This document shows positions 1 to 9,827 of a stretch of 30,016 nt of DNA, one piece after another. Under the pieces are notes generated by a model. It did no database searches and had not been told where the DNA came from. It saw nothing but the letters and a program-made list of their open reading frames with translations. The position numbers and the translations under genes are program-made. The DNA comes from Prorocentrum cordatum (lineage: Eukaryota > Sar > Dinophyceae > Prorocentrales > Prorocentraceae), in assembly GCA_963575745.1 (NCBI GenBank), contig CAUYUJ010014541.1, positions 180,222 to 210,237 on the forward strand, written 5' to 3'. How positions within the stretch are numbered: the first letter of the stretch is position 1; each line of letters begins with the position of its first letter.

Positions 1-700
1 ATGGTGTATTTGATGGTTCGGTGACGGTGATGGTGATGGTGATGCTGCTTTGTTGCTGTTGCTGTTGATGATGATGATGATGCTGATCATGATGGTGGTG
101 ATGGTGGTGGTGATGATGATGATGATGACGATGATGCTGCTGTTGATGATTGGTATGATGAGATTCGATCGATTGATAGATTGAGTCATCGATGGTGATT
201 GTGATGAATATTTGCTGATGGTGAATATGCTGACGATAATCATCATGGTGGTAATGATGACAGTACAGATGATGCTGATGATGTTGCTGCCGATGCTGAT
301 GATGGTGTTGATGTTGACGATGATGATGTTGCTGTTGTTGATGATGATGGTGATGCTGATGATATGTTCGTAGCTGTTGTTGTTGCTGATGCTGCTGTGG
401 CTGCTGCTTTTGCTGTTGCTGCTGATGTTGTTGCTGTGATTGTTGTTGTTGCTGATGTTGTTCTCGTTGTCGTTATTATTGTTGTTGTCGCTGTTATCGT
501 TAACTGTTGTTGTTATTGTTAATATTGATGTTGTCGTTATAGTTGTTGTTATGCTTGTGGTTATGGTGATTGTGGTTGTGGATGAGGTTATGGTTGTTGC
601 CGTTGTTGCTGATGCTGGTTTGTTGTTGTTGCAGTTGCTGTTTTCGTTGTTGCTGTTGTTGTTATGGGTATTGTGGGTGTTGTTGTTGATGATGAAGAGT
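1..700. repeat. Degenerate GAT/GTT/GCT trinucleotide tract
   Basis: The stretch is built of imperfect triplets: GATGATG and GGTGATGGT runs to about 400, then GTTGTTGTTGCT runs to about 690. Open frames here translate as runs of Leu, Val or Asp and are artefacts of the triplet repeat. I see no gene in it. Confidence 0.85.
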
Positions 701-1430
701 TCTCACTACTGAAGACTAATTATAGTTGATTCCTCCCCTCTGGGGTACATAGTGTTTTTTCAACTGGAGTGCCTCTCCCGGTGCTCGCACCTGTTTTTTT
801 TATCAGGGAAAGCTGGGTGTCACCAAACTGGGCCCCTGACCCACGGTTTACAAGAACAACGGCTCCCGCCTGATACTTCCTCACAGTTTGTTTTCCAAAT
901 CGTGCTCTCGCGCGGGACTTCTTCTGAACTTATGCAGAAATCGCGCCGATTTCGCGTGGGACTTCTTTTCAATTTATTCAGACGCCGCGCCCTCGACACT
1001 CATGGATTACGCTTTAGTTGCGGATGTCCTCACGATTTATTTGGGAATCGCGCTGTCGCTCGAGAATTCCTTGGCGCACGCTTCAGCAACCCGCCTGCTC
1101 GATCTTGCCGCCAGGGCCTGCTCCCGACCCGCTTGTCAGGGTCTACCCGCCCGATCTGCTCGTCTGGTTCTGCCACGTATTTTCTGCTCCTAGCCCCCCT
1201 CCTGCTACTCTCTCTCTCTCTCTCTCGTGTTCCCTCCTCCCTCCCCCTTTTTCCCTTCCTTCCATCCGTCCTCTCTTCCCCTGCCTTAGGGGCTGCGCGA
1301 AATATACGTTGCAGTAAGAGAGGTATATCCTGAAGGGGGTATGATCGAAGACGAAGAGGGCGGGTATCGAGGGTTTGGGATATACGTGTTGAATGGCACG
1401 TGAGTTGGTAAGAGCGATCAGTCTTAAAAT
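700..1430 (+). mobile_element. Family B repeat element, copy B1
   Basis: This unit of about 730 bp lies between TTG-rich tracts. After an AT-rich left edge it reads GTTGATTCCTCCCC, then a block with the motif AGGGAAAGCTGGGTGTCACC (about 808-828) that recurs in B2 and, diverged, in B3 and B4. The middle is a degenerate ~40-bp repeat of the form CGCGCTCTCGCGCGGGACTTC. The right part has a pyrimidine-rich block, then GGGGGTATGATCGAAGACGA (about 1335) and the edge CAGTCTTAAAATG, followed at once by TTG repeats. The small open frames inside show no protein family features. I infer a non-autonomous repeated element; the family name is local to this window. Confidence 0.6.
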
Positions 1431-1566
1431 GTGTGTTGTTTGTTGCTGTTGTTGTTGCTGTTATTGTTGTTGGTGTTGGTGGTGTTGGTGTTTGTGTTGG
1501 TGTTGTTGTTATTGTTGTTGTTGTTGTTGCTGTTGCTTTTGTTTTTGGTGTTGTTGTTGTCGTTGT
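1431..1566 (+). repeat. (TTG)n array behind B1
   Basis: Nearly pure TTG with GGT and GCT variants. It reads TTG on the same strand on which element B1 is oriented. Poly-Leu, poly-Val, poly-Cys and poly-Asn open frames here are artefacts. Confidence 0.9.
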
Positions 1567-1705
1567 GGTTGTGGAGCCGGATTTCTGAATTATTGTTATT
1601 TGACACCATGAATGCGCTTTCGCGCTCTTGCCTATGCGCTGGCGACATTTCGTTTGAAAATTAGGCTCACGCTCAGGCGCTTCGGGGTTCGCCAAAACTG
1701 GCCCC
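1567..1705 (+). mobile_element. Family C fragment C1
   Basis: After the TTG array comes an AT-rich edge (GAATTATTGTTATTTGACAC), then ATGAATGCGCTTTCGCGCTC. The same block recurs at about 2800 and 2960. It is truncated by the inverted copy A1 that follows. I infer a fragment of a third element family using the same left-edge module. Confidence 0.4.
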
Positions 1706-1733
1706 CAAACAACAACAACAACAACAACAACAA

Positions 1734-2495
1734 TCATTTAAGACTGGGGACACTCCGTTCTCACCAGTGCCAGGGTTTTCATAGGAGGCGGGCAATACCC
1801 CCACTTTGTGGGGGGGCCGGTTCAAGCTCTACCAAATTTCCAAACGACTCTTCGCCACCACCCACACCCAGCTTCCCGCCCTATGACGTTCGGACACTTC
1901 ACTTCGTGGCATGCGGACGACCGTGGCTACTATTCAGGGCCCCGCGGCCGACGACGACGGCGTGCGCGCGCGAAGAAAAAACGAATGTGTCCCGCATGGT
2001 ATTATTTGACAGGGATGATGGCCCTGGCAGGTGCGCAACCGTTGTCGCAGAAGTTCGAAAAAGTTGCTCGCAAAAGCCCGTTTGACAGAAATGTTTAAAA
2101 AGTGTTGGGTTTCCTACGAATCCGCAAGAGCGCGCGGGATGAGATGTTGACATTTTTTTGTTGAAAAACCATTGGTTTTTTGATGTTTTTATGTTAAAAT
2201 CGCTCCGAACACTAAGCTTTTGGAAGGATTTCGTCTTGCGCGCGCGAATGTCCACTTTACCTTATTTTTTGCAAGGGATTCTTGAAATTTGATTATATTA
2301 GAACAAGAAATGTCATTTTATAGTGTTTTTTGCAAGGGAAAACGGATTACAACAAAACAACCGGATCTGGATCACATCGTTTTACCTGAGGCTTCCTCAC
2401 GAAAATGATGAAAATGTAGCTGCGGCCTAGGCGGCGCAGGGGGGGCGTGCACCAGGGGGCCCAACAATAATTATTCTTTAGAATTAATAATGTTC
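1734..2495 (-). mobile_element. Family A short element, copy A1, inverted
   Basis: This is the reverse complement of the units at 8913, 27699 and 28479. On the minus strand it begins at 2495 with GAACATTATTAATTCTAAAG. It continues through TTGTTGGGCCCCC, the TGCAAAAAATAAGG and TTCGCGCGCGCAAG blocks and a CCCCCAC-AAA-GTGGGGG hairpin (about 1799-1815). It ends at 1734 with CAGTCTTAAATGA, a right edge like that of family B. AAC arrays flank it on the plus strand (1709-1733 and 2496-2534), so the TTG orientation has flipped together with the element. It has no coding capacity and is the only inverted member in the window. Confidence 0.75.
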
Positions 2496-2534
2496 AACAA
2501 CAACAACAACAGCAGCAGCAACAACAACAACAAC
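2496..2534 (-). repeat. (AAC/AGC)n array beside A1
   Basis: Short AAC array with an AGC interruption. It is the TTG array of the inverted copy A1 read on the other strand. Confidence 0.85.
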
Positions 2535-2768
2535 GCTCCGGCTCGATACTACCTCGTTTCTCACTCGGGGCCGGGACTCTAGCTCGCCCCCCAAAGCCGC
2601 CTTTCCAACAAAGTCTGCGCTCCCGCTCGACACATCCTTGCTTTTCACCTCAGGACCGCCGCTCCCACCTCAGGACCCCCTACAAAAAACGACGCTTCCG
2701 CTCGATACTTCCTTTGTTTTTATTCAAGACTCCCAGGAGGCCTTGAGGCTTCCCTAGTCCCTGTTGAA
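2535..2768 (+). other. Fragment with family B-like minisatellite units
   Basis: Contains several degenerate units such as GCTCCCGCTCGACACATCC and CGCTTCCGCTCGATACTTCC, which match the internal repeat of family B elements. Neither a left edge nor a right tail is recognisable. Probably a remnant. Confidence 0.4.
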
Positions 2769-3097
2769 CAGTAATTATAAAAACAGTTATTTTTGCTGGA
2801 CACCCTGAATTCGCTTTCGCGCTCTTGCGCCTGCTCCGCGCGACCTCGCTCTCGCTCGTGTCCTGGGGCGTGGTGTCGCCGCCGCCGCCGCCGCCGTCGT
2901 CGACGTCGTCGTCGTCGTCGTCGTTGTTGTAATTTCTAAAGAATCATTATTGTTGGACGCCCTGAATGCGCTTTCGCGCTCTCGCGCCTGCTCTGCGCGA
3001 CCTCGCTTTCGCTCGTGTCCTGGGGCGTGTCGCCGTCGCCGTCGTCGTCGCCGCCGCCGCCGCCGTCGCCGTCGTCGTCGTCGTCGTCGTCGTGCTC
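2769..3097 (+). repeat. Tandem pair of family C units with GTC/GCC arrays
   Basis: Two copies of a ~90-bp block lie in direct order, at about 2795-2878 and 2950-3030. Each follows an AT-rich edge (the second reads TTCTAAAGAATCATTATTG). Each runs through TGAATxCGCTTTCGCGCTCT and CGCTCGTGTCCTGGGGCGTG into a GTC/GCC trinucleotide array. Arg-, Ser- and Asp-rich open frames on both strands come from these arrays. The edge matches that of families A and B, but here the array triplet is GTC rather than TTG. Confidence 0.6.
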
Positions 3098-3178
3098 TGG
3101 AGGCCGTTGGGGCTTCCTGGAACTCCTGGAGACACATAAGGCCGGGGACAATGTTAGAAGTGGAGGGGAAGGAGGACA

Positions 3179-3212
<34 letters not shown>

Positions 3213-3680
3213 CGACGACGATGACGACGAGCCCCGGCGCCATCAGAAATCGGCCGATGCAAAAAACGGCTCCCGGGAAGGGGTCGAACGCCTGGGGGCC
3301 TAAGCTCTGGAGCTTCTCTCAGAGGCTCTGGGGGCTGTCCACGGGGCTCTCCCATAGGTTGTGAGGCCTCTTCCTGAGGTCTTAGGCCACTCAGGCGTCG
3401 TGCTACCTAGAAGCAAGGCCTGGGCAGGGGGACTGCGAAGGCAATGTGCCATCCGGGTCGGAGATGTCGAAGAAGTACCTCGGAAGAGGTGTTGTCATTT
3501 TTTCTTCGAGCGGGACACCAGGGAGAGGGAACATCTGACACCCTCGTGCAAGACAAATCTCCCATGATAGAGGAACTATCATGATGGGCGCATGCTGCAT
3601 ATAGAAGCATGGAGAAGTCGTGTAAAATGTTTGTCGTCGTCGTAGTAGTAGTCGTCGTCGTCTTTGTTATTATTGCTGCT
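3098..3680. other. Non-coding stretch with GAC and GTC arrays
   Basis: Holds a GAC/GGC array (about 3178-3230), a GC-rich stretch with no gene, and a GTC/TAG array (about 3632-3665) that leads into the left edge of B2. The short open frames have no recognisable domains. Confidence 0.6.
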
Positions 3681-4368
3681 ATTTTCTAAATTATACAGAA
3701 TAATTCTTGTTGATCCCCCGGTAACCATTCTATGTTTTCAATTGACGTGCTCCTCCCGGGGCTCGCACCCCGTTTTCTACAAGGGAAAGCTGGGTGTCAC
3801 CAAACTGGTTTACAACAGCATCGGCTCCCTCTTTATTCTCCCGCGCAATGTATTGTAAAATCGCGCTCTTGCGCGGGACGTCCTCACAATGTACGAAAGA
3901 ATCGCGCTCTCGCATGGGACTTCCTTACAACTTATTCAGGCGCCACGCCCTCGCCTCTCAGGAATCACGTTCTCGCTTTGACCTCTCTCACGATTGATTT
4001 GGGAATCGCGCTATCGCTCGACTTTTTTCCGCGATCCATGCAGTATCCACGCTTCAGCAGCACGCCTTTTCGACCTGGCCGCTTGGGCCCGCCTTCCCGA
4101 CCCGCCCGATGGGCCCGTCTGGTCATGACACGTGGCTTCTGCTCCTGGCCCCGTCCTGCTCCTCTCGTGCTCCATGTCTTTTCCTTCTCCTTCCATCCGT
4201 GCTCTGATATCCTGCTTCAGGGGCTGCACCATTTACGCGCGGCAGGTAAGGGAGATATACCCCCAGAGGGGGTAGGATCGAATACGAGGAGCGCGGGTAC
4301 CGAGGGTCTGATATATATACTGGTTGAATGGCACGCGAGCAGGCATGAGCGAACAGTCTTAACATGAT
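3681..4368 (+). mobile_element. Family B repeat element, copy B2
   Basis: Left edge TTTTCTAAATTATACAGAAT, then TTGTTGATCCCCC and the AGGGAAAGCTGGGTGTCACC block shared with B1. Internal units look like CGCGCTCTTGCGCGGGACGT. The tail contains a perfect hairpin, TACCCCC-AGA-GGGGGTA (about 4258-4274), and ends CAGTCTTAACATGA directly against a TTG array. It is the most compact and regular family B copy here. The 211-codon frame across it has no domain I recognise, and I do not regard it as a gene. Confidence 0.65.
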
Positions 4369-4412
4369 TGTTGTTGTTGGTGGTGGTTGTGGTTGTGGTT
4401 GATGTTGTTGTT

Positions 4413-4443
<31 letters not shown>

Positions 4444-4465
4444 TTGTTGCTGTTGCTGTTGCTGT

Positions 4466-4505
<40 letters not shown>

Positions 4506-4547
4506 ACTTGTGTTGCTGTTGTTGCTGTTTCTGCTGTTGCTGTTGTT
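4369..4547 (+). repeat. (TTG)n array between B2 and B3
   Basis: TTG/GCTGTTG repeats joining the right edge of B2 directly to the left edge of B3. Open frames of poly-Leu or Val-Ala type are artefacts. Confidence 0.9.
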
Positions 4548-5221
4548 GAACTCATTTCTGAATAATGGTTAATGTTGATCACCCCTTTGGTAGCTATTGC
4601 TTTTTCCGATTGAAGTGCTCCCCCCAGGCCTCGCACCCTGTTTTTAAACAGGGAAAGTCTTGAGGGTCAAACTGGCCCCCTGGCACCCGAGTTGCAACAA
4701 CAACCGCTCCAGCCTCATACTTCCCCAACAACTATTGAAAAATTAGGCTTTCGCCTGGGAGTCGCGCTCTCGCTTGAGACTTCCTCGCAATGTATTATGA
4801 TGCCGCCCGTCGACACGGGTGTCGGGCCCCCGAATTACAACAACAACGGCTCCCGCTTGACACTTCCTTACCGTTTGTTGAGGAATTCGGCTTTCGCTTG
4901 CGACTTCCTTGCAATCCAGTCAGCTTGAAATTCCTTCACAATTTATTCAGATGCCGCCCCATCGACACTCAATCATCGAACTCTCGTTTTGGATTTCCTC
5001 CAGATTTTCTTTGGAGTTGCTCTCTCGCTGAGGATCTATTGTAGTGGCCTTCGGCCAGTGCCGCCGATCCGGGGCGCTCCGACTGATGTGATCCTTCTTC
5101 GCCCTCGTCCCTCCTTTCTTTTTCCCTCCCCTCCTCTCACTCAGCATTTATCCAGTGGCCGTCGGCCTATCCCGCCACCGTGCGTGGGTGGTGGGTCAGA
5201 GGCCTCATGGAAGCTGGTTGG

Positions 5222-5412
5222 GTTGGGATCTCGTGGTTGGCTGGGACTTCTGGGGGCCTCTTGGGCGCCTCTTGGGGCTTCTTGGGGGCCTCTTGGGCCT
5301 CTTGGGGCCACTAGAGGGCCTCTTGGGGGTCTCTTGGGAGCCTCTTGGGGCTTCTTGGGGGCCTCTTCTGCGCCCCTTGGGGCCTCTTGGAGGCCTCCTC
5401 GGAGCCTCTTGA
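5222..5412 (+). repeat. Minisatellite, CTTGGGGGCCTCTTGGG type
   Basis: About a dozen imperfect units of 15-18 bp built on CTTGGGGCCTC lie inside element B3. They yield Gly/Leu-rich translations with no domain character. Confidence 0.75.
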
Positions 5413-5724
5413 TGCGGGAGGGGTGGTACTCGAGTTCGGAACCCCCTCGGAGGCCACGATCCTTGTGATGGGTGTCAAAAAACGCATCCGCCGGAAACTC
5501 GCACCCCCCCCCCCACCCCCCCTTCCCCGACAGAGCCACCCCGGCAACCCCCCCAGAGGCTGAGGCTCAGCCTCGAGGCTGTAGCTGAGACTCCTTGAAA
5601 CTCACACTCCGGATCGGCGGATTTGCGATTCAAGCAGGAGTCACGCTTCAGCGACCCGTCCGCTCGACCCGCCCGTCGGGGCCAGCCCGCCCGACCCGCC
5701 CGTGAGGGGCTGCAGGCGCCCCGC

Positions 5725-6215
5725 TTGCGATGCCCCTCGCTGCCCGTAGTGGTTCCGCGGTCGCCTTTGCTCGCGCCATTCGTGGCTCCGTTGCTGCCCT
5801 GAGTGGCCCCGTCGCTGCCCTTGCGGCCCGGCATTGTATGCCCTTCGTGGCCCTCGCTCGCACGCGCCCGTCGTGGCCCCATGTGCATGCCCTTCGTGGC
5901 CCCGCTGTCGCACTTCGTGGCCCCCTCGCTGCCCTTCGTGGCCCCCTTGCTGCCCTCAGTGGCCCCATTGTCGCCCTTTCTGGCCCCATATACGTGTGTT
6001 TATCGTAGCCCCCGCTCGCTCGCTGCCCTTCGTGGCCCCATTGCTGCCCTTCGTGGCCCCGCTGTCGCCCTTGGTGGCCCCTTCGTTGCCGTTTTTGGCC
6101 CCGTTGTTACCCGCAGTGGCCCACTTTCTGTCCTCAGTGGCCCCGCATTATATGGCCTTCGTGGCCCCCGCTCGCTCGCGCACTTCATGGCCCCATATGC
6201 CTGCCCTTCGTGGCC
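5725..6215 (+). repeat. Minisatellite, CCCTTCGTGGCCCC type (first array)
   Basis: Imperfect units of about 15-24 bp centred on CTTCGTGGCCCC, with variants such as CTCAGTGGCCCC, fill this part of B3. The same unit makes a second array in B4. One frame reads as Leu-Arg-Gly-Pro repeats on the plus strand. Confidence 0.8.
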
Positions 6216-6725
6216 CACAGAGGCCTCAAACGCGCCCACAGAGGCCCCAGCCCGCAGAGGCCCCAAGCGCGCCCACAGAGGCCCCGGCGCGCTGTCCACT
6301 GAGGCCCCCGACGCAGCCCACAGAGGCCCCAGCCCACAGAGGCCTCAAGCGCGCCCGCAGAGGCCCCAGCGCGCTGTCCAATGAGGCCCCCCGACACAGC
6401 CAAGAGAGGCCCCAAAGGGCGCCCACGTAGGGCCCAGCCCGCAGAGGCCCCAAGCGCGCCCGCAGAGGCCCCCGACGCAGCCCACAGAGGCCCCAGCCCA
6501 CAGAGGCCTCAAGCGCGCCCGCAGAGGCCCCAGCGCGCTGTCCAATGATGCCCCCCGACGCAGCCAACAGAGGCCCCAAGGGCGCCCACATAGGCCCCAG
6601 CCCGCAGAGGCCCCAAGCGCGCCCGCAGAGGCCCCCGCGCGCTGCCCACTGAGGCTCCCCAACGCAGCCCACAGAGGCCCCAAGCGCGCCCACGAAGGCC
6701 CCAGCCCGCAGAGGTCCCAGGAACG
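6216..6725 (+). repeat. Minisatellite, CAGAGGCCCC type
   Basis: Units built on CCCACAGAGGCCCCAGCCC and AAGCGCGCCC, with a higher-order block of about 130-190 bp repeated across the array. They give a long Trp/Gly/Leu-rich minus-strand frame that I regard as an artefact. Confidence 0.8.
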
Positions 6726-7178
6726 GCGCTCTCGCATGAGACTTCTTCGCGATTCATTCAAGTTCGCGGATGCCCAGCCGCGACGACAAGGCTCCCGCTC
6801 GATATTTCGTCGCGATCTGGGAGGCCTTGACCGGAGAGGTTCCCGAATTCAGGAACAGCGCTCTCGTTGCGGACATCCTCGCAACTCAGTCAAATTAGTG
6901 GGGACGCAGCCGCGATGACAAGGGCTCCCGCTCGATGCTTCCTCGCGATTTGATCCGAGAGGCCCTCTCGCGTGGTCCATCCTTCTCTTCCCCCGTCCGT
7001 CCCCCCTTCCCCTGTTTTAGGGGTTGCGCTAAATGTGCGCGGCAGGTAAGGGAGATATTCCCCCGACGGGGTACGGTTGAAGACAAAGAGGGCGGGTATC
7101 GAGGATTTGGGATACACGTGTGTCGTGGCACGCGATCAAATAGTAACAAACTGTCTTAAACTCATTGTCGTTGTTGTT

Positions 7179-8706
7179 GAACTTTCATCCCTAAAGAATC
7201 ACTGTTGTTGATCCCACCCACCAGTGCATATCATTTTTTCTCAATCAAAGTGTACCCGTCGACGCTCGCACCGTGTTTTTTTCATCAGGGAAAGTATTGA
7301 GGCTCAAACTGGGCCCCTTGCCCCCAGGTTACAACAACAACGGCTCCCGCCTGAGATTTCTTTACAATTTAGCCAGGACCCCCGCTCCCGCCCGAGACTT
7401 CCTCGCATTGTATTCAGGAATCGCGCTCTCGCTTGGGACTTCCTTACCATGTATTCAGGAATCGCTCTCCCGGCGCTCTGGAGTCGCGCTCTCGCTGGAG
7501 ACTTGCTTGCAATTTACTGAAGAACAGCTCCCTTGCATTGGAATTTCCTGCAATTTACTGAAGCGCCGCGCTCCCGACACCCAGGCATCCAGGAGTCGCG
7601 CTCACGCTTAGGACTCCCTCACAGATTACCTAGGAGTCGGGATCTCGCTGCCCTTCGTGGCCCCGTTGCAGCCCTTCGTGGCCCCCTCGTTTTGTTTCGT
7701 GGAGGCCTTCGTGGCCCCCTCGCTGCCCTTCGTGGCCCCGTTGCAGCCCCTCGTGGCCTCCTCGCTGCCCTTCGTAGCCCCGTTGCAGCCCTTCGTGGCC
7801 CCCTCGCTTTGTTTCGTAATCCCGTTGCAGCCCTTCGTGGCCCCCTCGCTGCCCTTCGTGGCCCCGTCGCAGCCATTCGTGGCCCCGTTGCAGCCCTTCG
7901 TGGCCCCCTCGCTGCCCTTCGTGGCTCCGTTGCATCCCTTCGTGGCCCCCTCCCTGCCCTTCGTGACCCTAAATATGTATGCCCTTCGTGGCCCCCGCTC
8001 GTTCGCGCCCGTGGTGGCCTCATATGCATGCCCTTCGTGGCCCCGCTATCGCCCTCAGTGGCCCCGTCCTTGCCCTCCGCGGCCCAGTATACGTATGCCC
8101 TTCGTGGCCCCCGCTCGTTCGCGCCCGTTGTGGCCCCATGTGCATGCCCTTCGTGGCCCCGCTGTCGCCATTTGTGTCCCCCTCATTGTCCTACGTGGCC
8201 CAGTTGCTACCCTCAGTGGCCCCACTGTTGCCTTCAGTGGCCCCGCAGTATCTGCCCTTCGTGGCCCCCGCTCGTTCGCGCTCTTCGTGGCCCCATACGC
8301 ATTCCCTTCGTGTCCCCGCTGTCGCCCTTCGTGGCCTACTTCGTGGCCTACTTCGTGTCCTTGTGGCCCTGCTGTCGTTCTCTCTCGCTCTCGCTTTCGC
8401 TCGTCGTCGTCGCCGTCGTCGTCGCCGTCGTCGACGTCGTCGTCGTCGTCGTGGTCGTGGTCGGTCCCCTGTCCGTCCCTCCTTGGGGTCGGGTCGACGG
8501 TCCGCGGCCGCCCCGCCGATCAGCGCTGCCGCTGGCCAGGCCGACGGTCCGCGGCCGCCCCGCCGCTTGCCGGGGCCCGGCCTGCATGGAAAAAGTATAC
8601 CCCCCAAAAGGGGTTCGATCGAAGACGAAGACCACGGGTATCGAGGGTTTGGGAAATACGCGTTATTGGACACTCGAGCAGATAAGGGCGATCAGTCTTA
8701 GAATTA
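7179..8706 (+). mobile_element. Family B repeat element, copy B4, with ALRGP-type minisatellite
   Basis: It begins 13 bases after the right edge of B3, across a very short TTG tract, with GAACTTTCATCCCTAAAGAATC, then TTGTTGATCCCACC and the AGGGAAAGTATTGAGG block. Internal units resemble CGCGCTCTCGCTTGGGACTTC. A minisatellite (7640-8370) and a CGT array (about 8402-8458) enlarge it. The tail has CCCC-CAAAA-GGGG near 8600, GGTTCGATCGAAGACGAAGA and the edge CAGTCTTAGAATTATTG. The 463-codon frame crossing it is made of minisatellite and TTG-array sequence. Confidence 0.55.
7640..8370 (+). repeat. Minisatellite, CCCTTCGTGGCCCC type (second array)
   Basis: A second and longer array of the unit seen at 5725, with a frequent dimer of the form GTTGCAGCCCTTCGTGGCCC plus CCTCGCTGCCCTTCGTGGCC. 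Larger blocks containing CCCGCTCGTTCGCGCC recur at about 7990, 8110 and 8270. Confidence 0.8.
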
Positions 8707-8818
8707 TTGTTGTGGTCGTTGTCGTTGTCGTTGTCGTTGTTGCCGTCGTTGTTCTTGTTGTTGGTGTTGTTGTTGCTGTTGTGTTTGTTGTTGTTGTTGC
8801 TGCTGTTGTTGGTGTTGG

Positions 8819-8849
<31 letters not shown>

Positions 8850-8853
8850 GCCG

Positions 8854-8906
<53 letters not shown>

Positions 8907-8912
8907 GCTGTT
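8707..8912 (+). repeat. (TTG)n array between B4 and A2
   Basis: TTG repeats with GTC variants at the start, becoming pure towards the left edge of A2. This array joins a family B element to a family A element. Confidence 0.9.
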
Positions 8913-9728
8913 GAACATTATTAATTCTAAAGAATAATTATTGTTGGGCCCCCTGGTGCGCGCCCCCCCTGCCGCGCCTAGGCCGCAGCCACGTTTTCAT
9001 CATTTTCGTGAGGAAGCCTCAGGTAATTCGAGGTGATCAAGATCCGGTTGTTTTGTTGTAATCCGCTTTCCCTTGCAAAAAACACTATAAAATGAAATTT
9101 CTTGTTCAAATATAATCAAATTTCAAGAATCCCTTGCAAAAAATAAGGTAAAGTGGACATTCGCGCGCGCAAGACGAAATCCTTCCAAAAGCTTAGTGTT
9201 CGGAGCGATTTTAACATAAAAACATCAAAAAACCAATGGTTTTTCAACAAAAAAATGTCAAAATCTCATCCCGCGCGCTCTTGCGGATTCGTAGGAAACC
9301 CAACACTTTTTAAACATTTCTGTCAAACGGGCTTTTGCGAGCAACTTTTTCGAACTTCTGCGACAACGGTTGCGCACCTGCCAGGGCCATCATCCCTGTC
9401 AAATAATACCATGCGGGACACATTCGTCTCTCTGTATTATGTATTGTATGGCACAATTGCACCATGCTGGGCACATGCGCGCCCCGAATAAGTGACCAAG
9501 TTCTGTGGGTGTGTACCCCACGCCAGTGTAGTAGCCACGGTCGTCCGCACGCCACGAAGTGAAGTGTCCCAACGTCATAGGGCGGGAAGCTGGGTTTGGG
9601 TGGTCGCGAAGAGTCGTTTGGATATTTGGTAGAGCTTGTAATGCCCCCCCACGAAGTGGGGGTATTGCCTGGTGTCGTATGAAAACCCTGGCACTGGGGA
9701 GAACACCACGCGTTCGGGTAAAATGATT
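8913..9728 (+). mobile_element. Family A short element, copy A2
   Basis: Starts GAACATTATTAATTCTAAAG, TTGTTGGGCCCCC. It then carries the family A body: TGCAAAAAATAAGG near 9136, TTCGCGCGCGCAAG near 9161, ACCAATGGTTTTTCAA near 9232 and GCGCTCTTGCGGATTC near 9276. After the GGGACACATTCG block it has a private segment (about 9425-9520) not seen in the other copies. It ends with a CCCCCAC-GAA-GTGGGGG hairpin (about 9645) and GGTAAAATGATTG. It has no coding capacity. Confidence 0.75.
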
Positions 9729-9796
9729 GTTGTTGTTGTTGTTGTTGTTGTTGGTGGTGGTGTTGTTGTTGTTGTTGGTGTTGGTGTTGGTGTTGC

Positions 9797-9827
<31 letters not shown>
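9729..9827 (+). repeat. (TTG)n array between A2 and A3
   Basis: TTG repeat with GGTGTTGGTG interruptions. It links two family A copies head to tail. Confidence 0.9.

Larger units (their letters stand above)
4548..7165 (+). mobile_element. Family B repeat element, copy B3, expanded by minisatellites
   Basis: The left edge is GAACTCATTTCTGAATAATG, followed by TGTTGATCACCCC and a diverged AGGGAAAGTCTTGAGG block. The right tail starts near 7015 (TTTTAGGGGTTGCGC), has a CCCCC-GA-CGGGG hairpin-like element near 7060 and ends CTGTCTTAAACTCATTG. It is about 1.9 kb longer than B1 or B2 because three unrelated minisatellites (5222-5412, 5725-6215 and 6216-6725) occupy its middle. The long open frames inside are repeats of a few residues and are not supported as genes. 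Confidence 0.55.

Noticed and set aside
2936-3355. Arg- and Asp-rich frames suggesting acidic or basic nuclear proteins
   Set aside because: They are the GTC, GCC and GAC arrays read in different frames on both strands.
8605-8620. Pol III B-box-like GGTTCGATCGA in the tail of B4, suggesting a SINE
   Set aside because: The other family B copies do not keep the motif, and I found no A box at a suitable distance. Tail and TTG array alone do not make a tRNA-derived SINE.
7533-8924. 463-codon open frame on the plus strand
   Set aside because: It is made of the CTTCGTGGCCCC minisatellite, a CGT array and the TTG array. It has no domain and ends in poly-Val.
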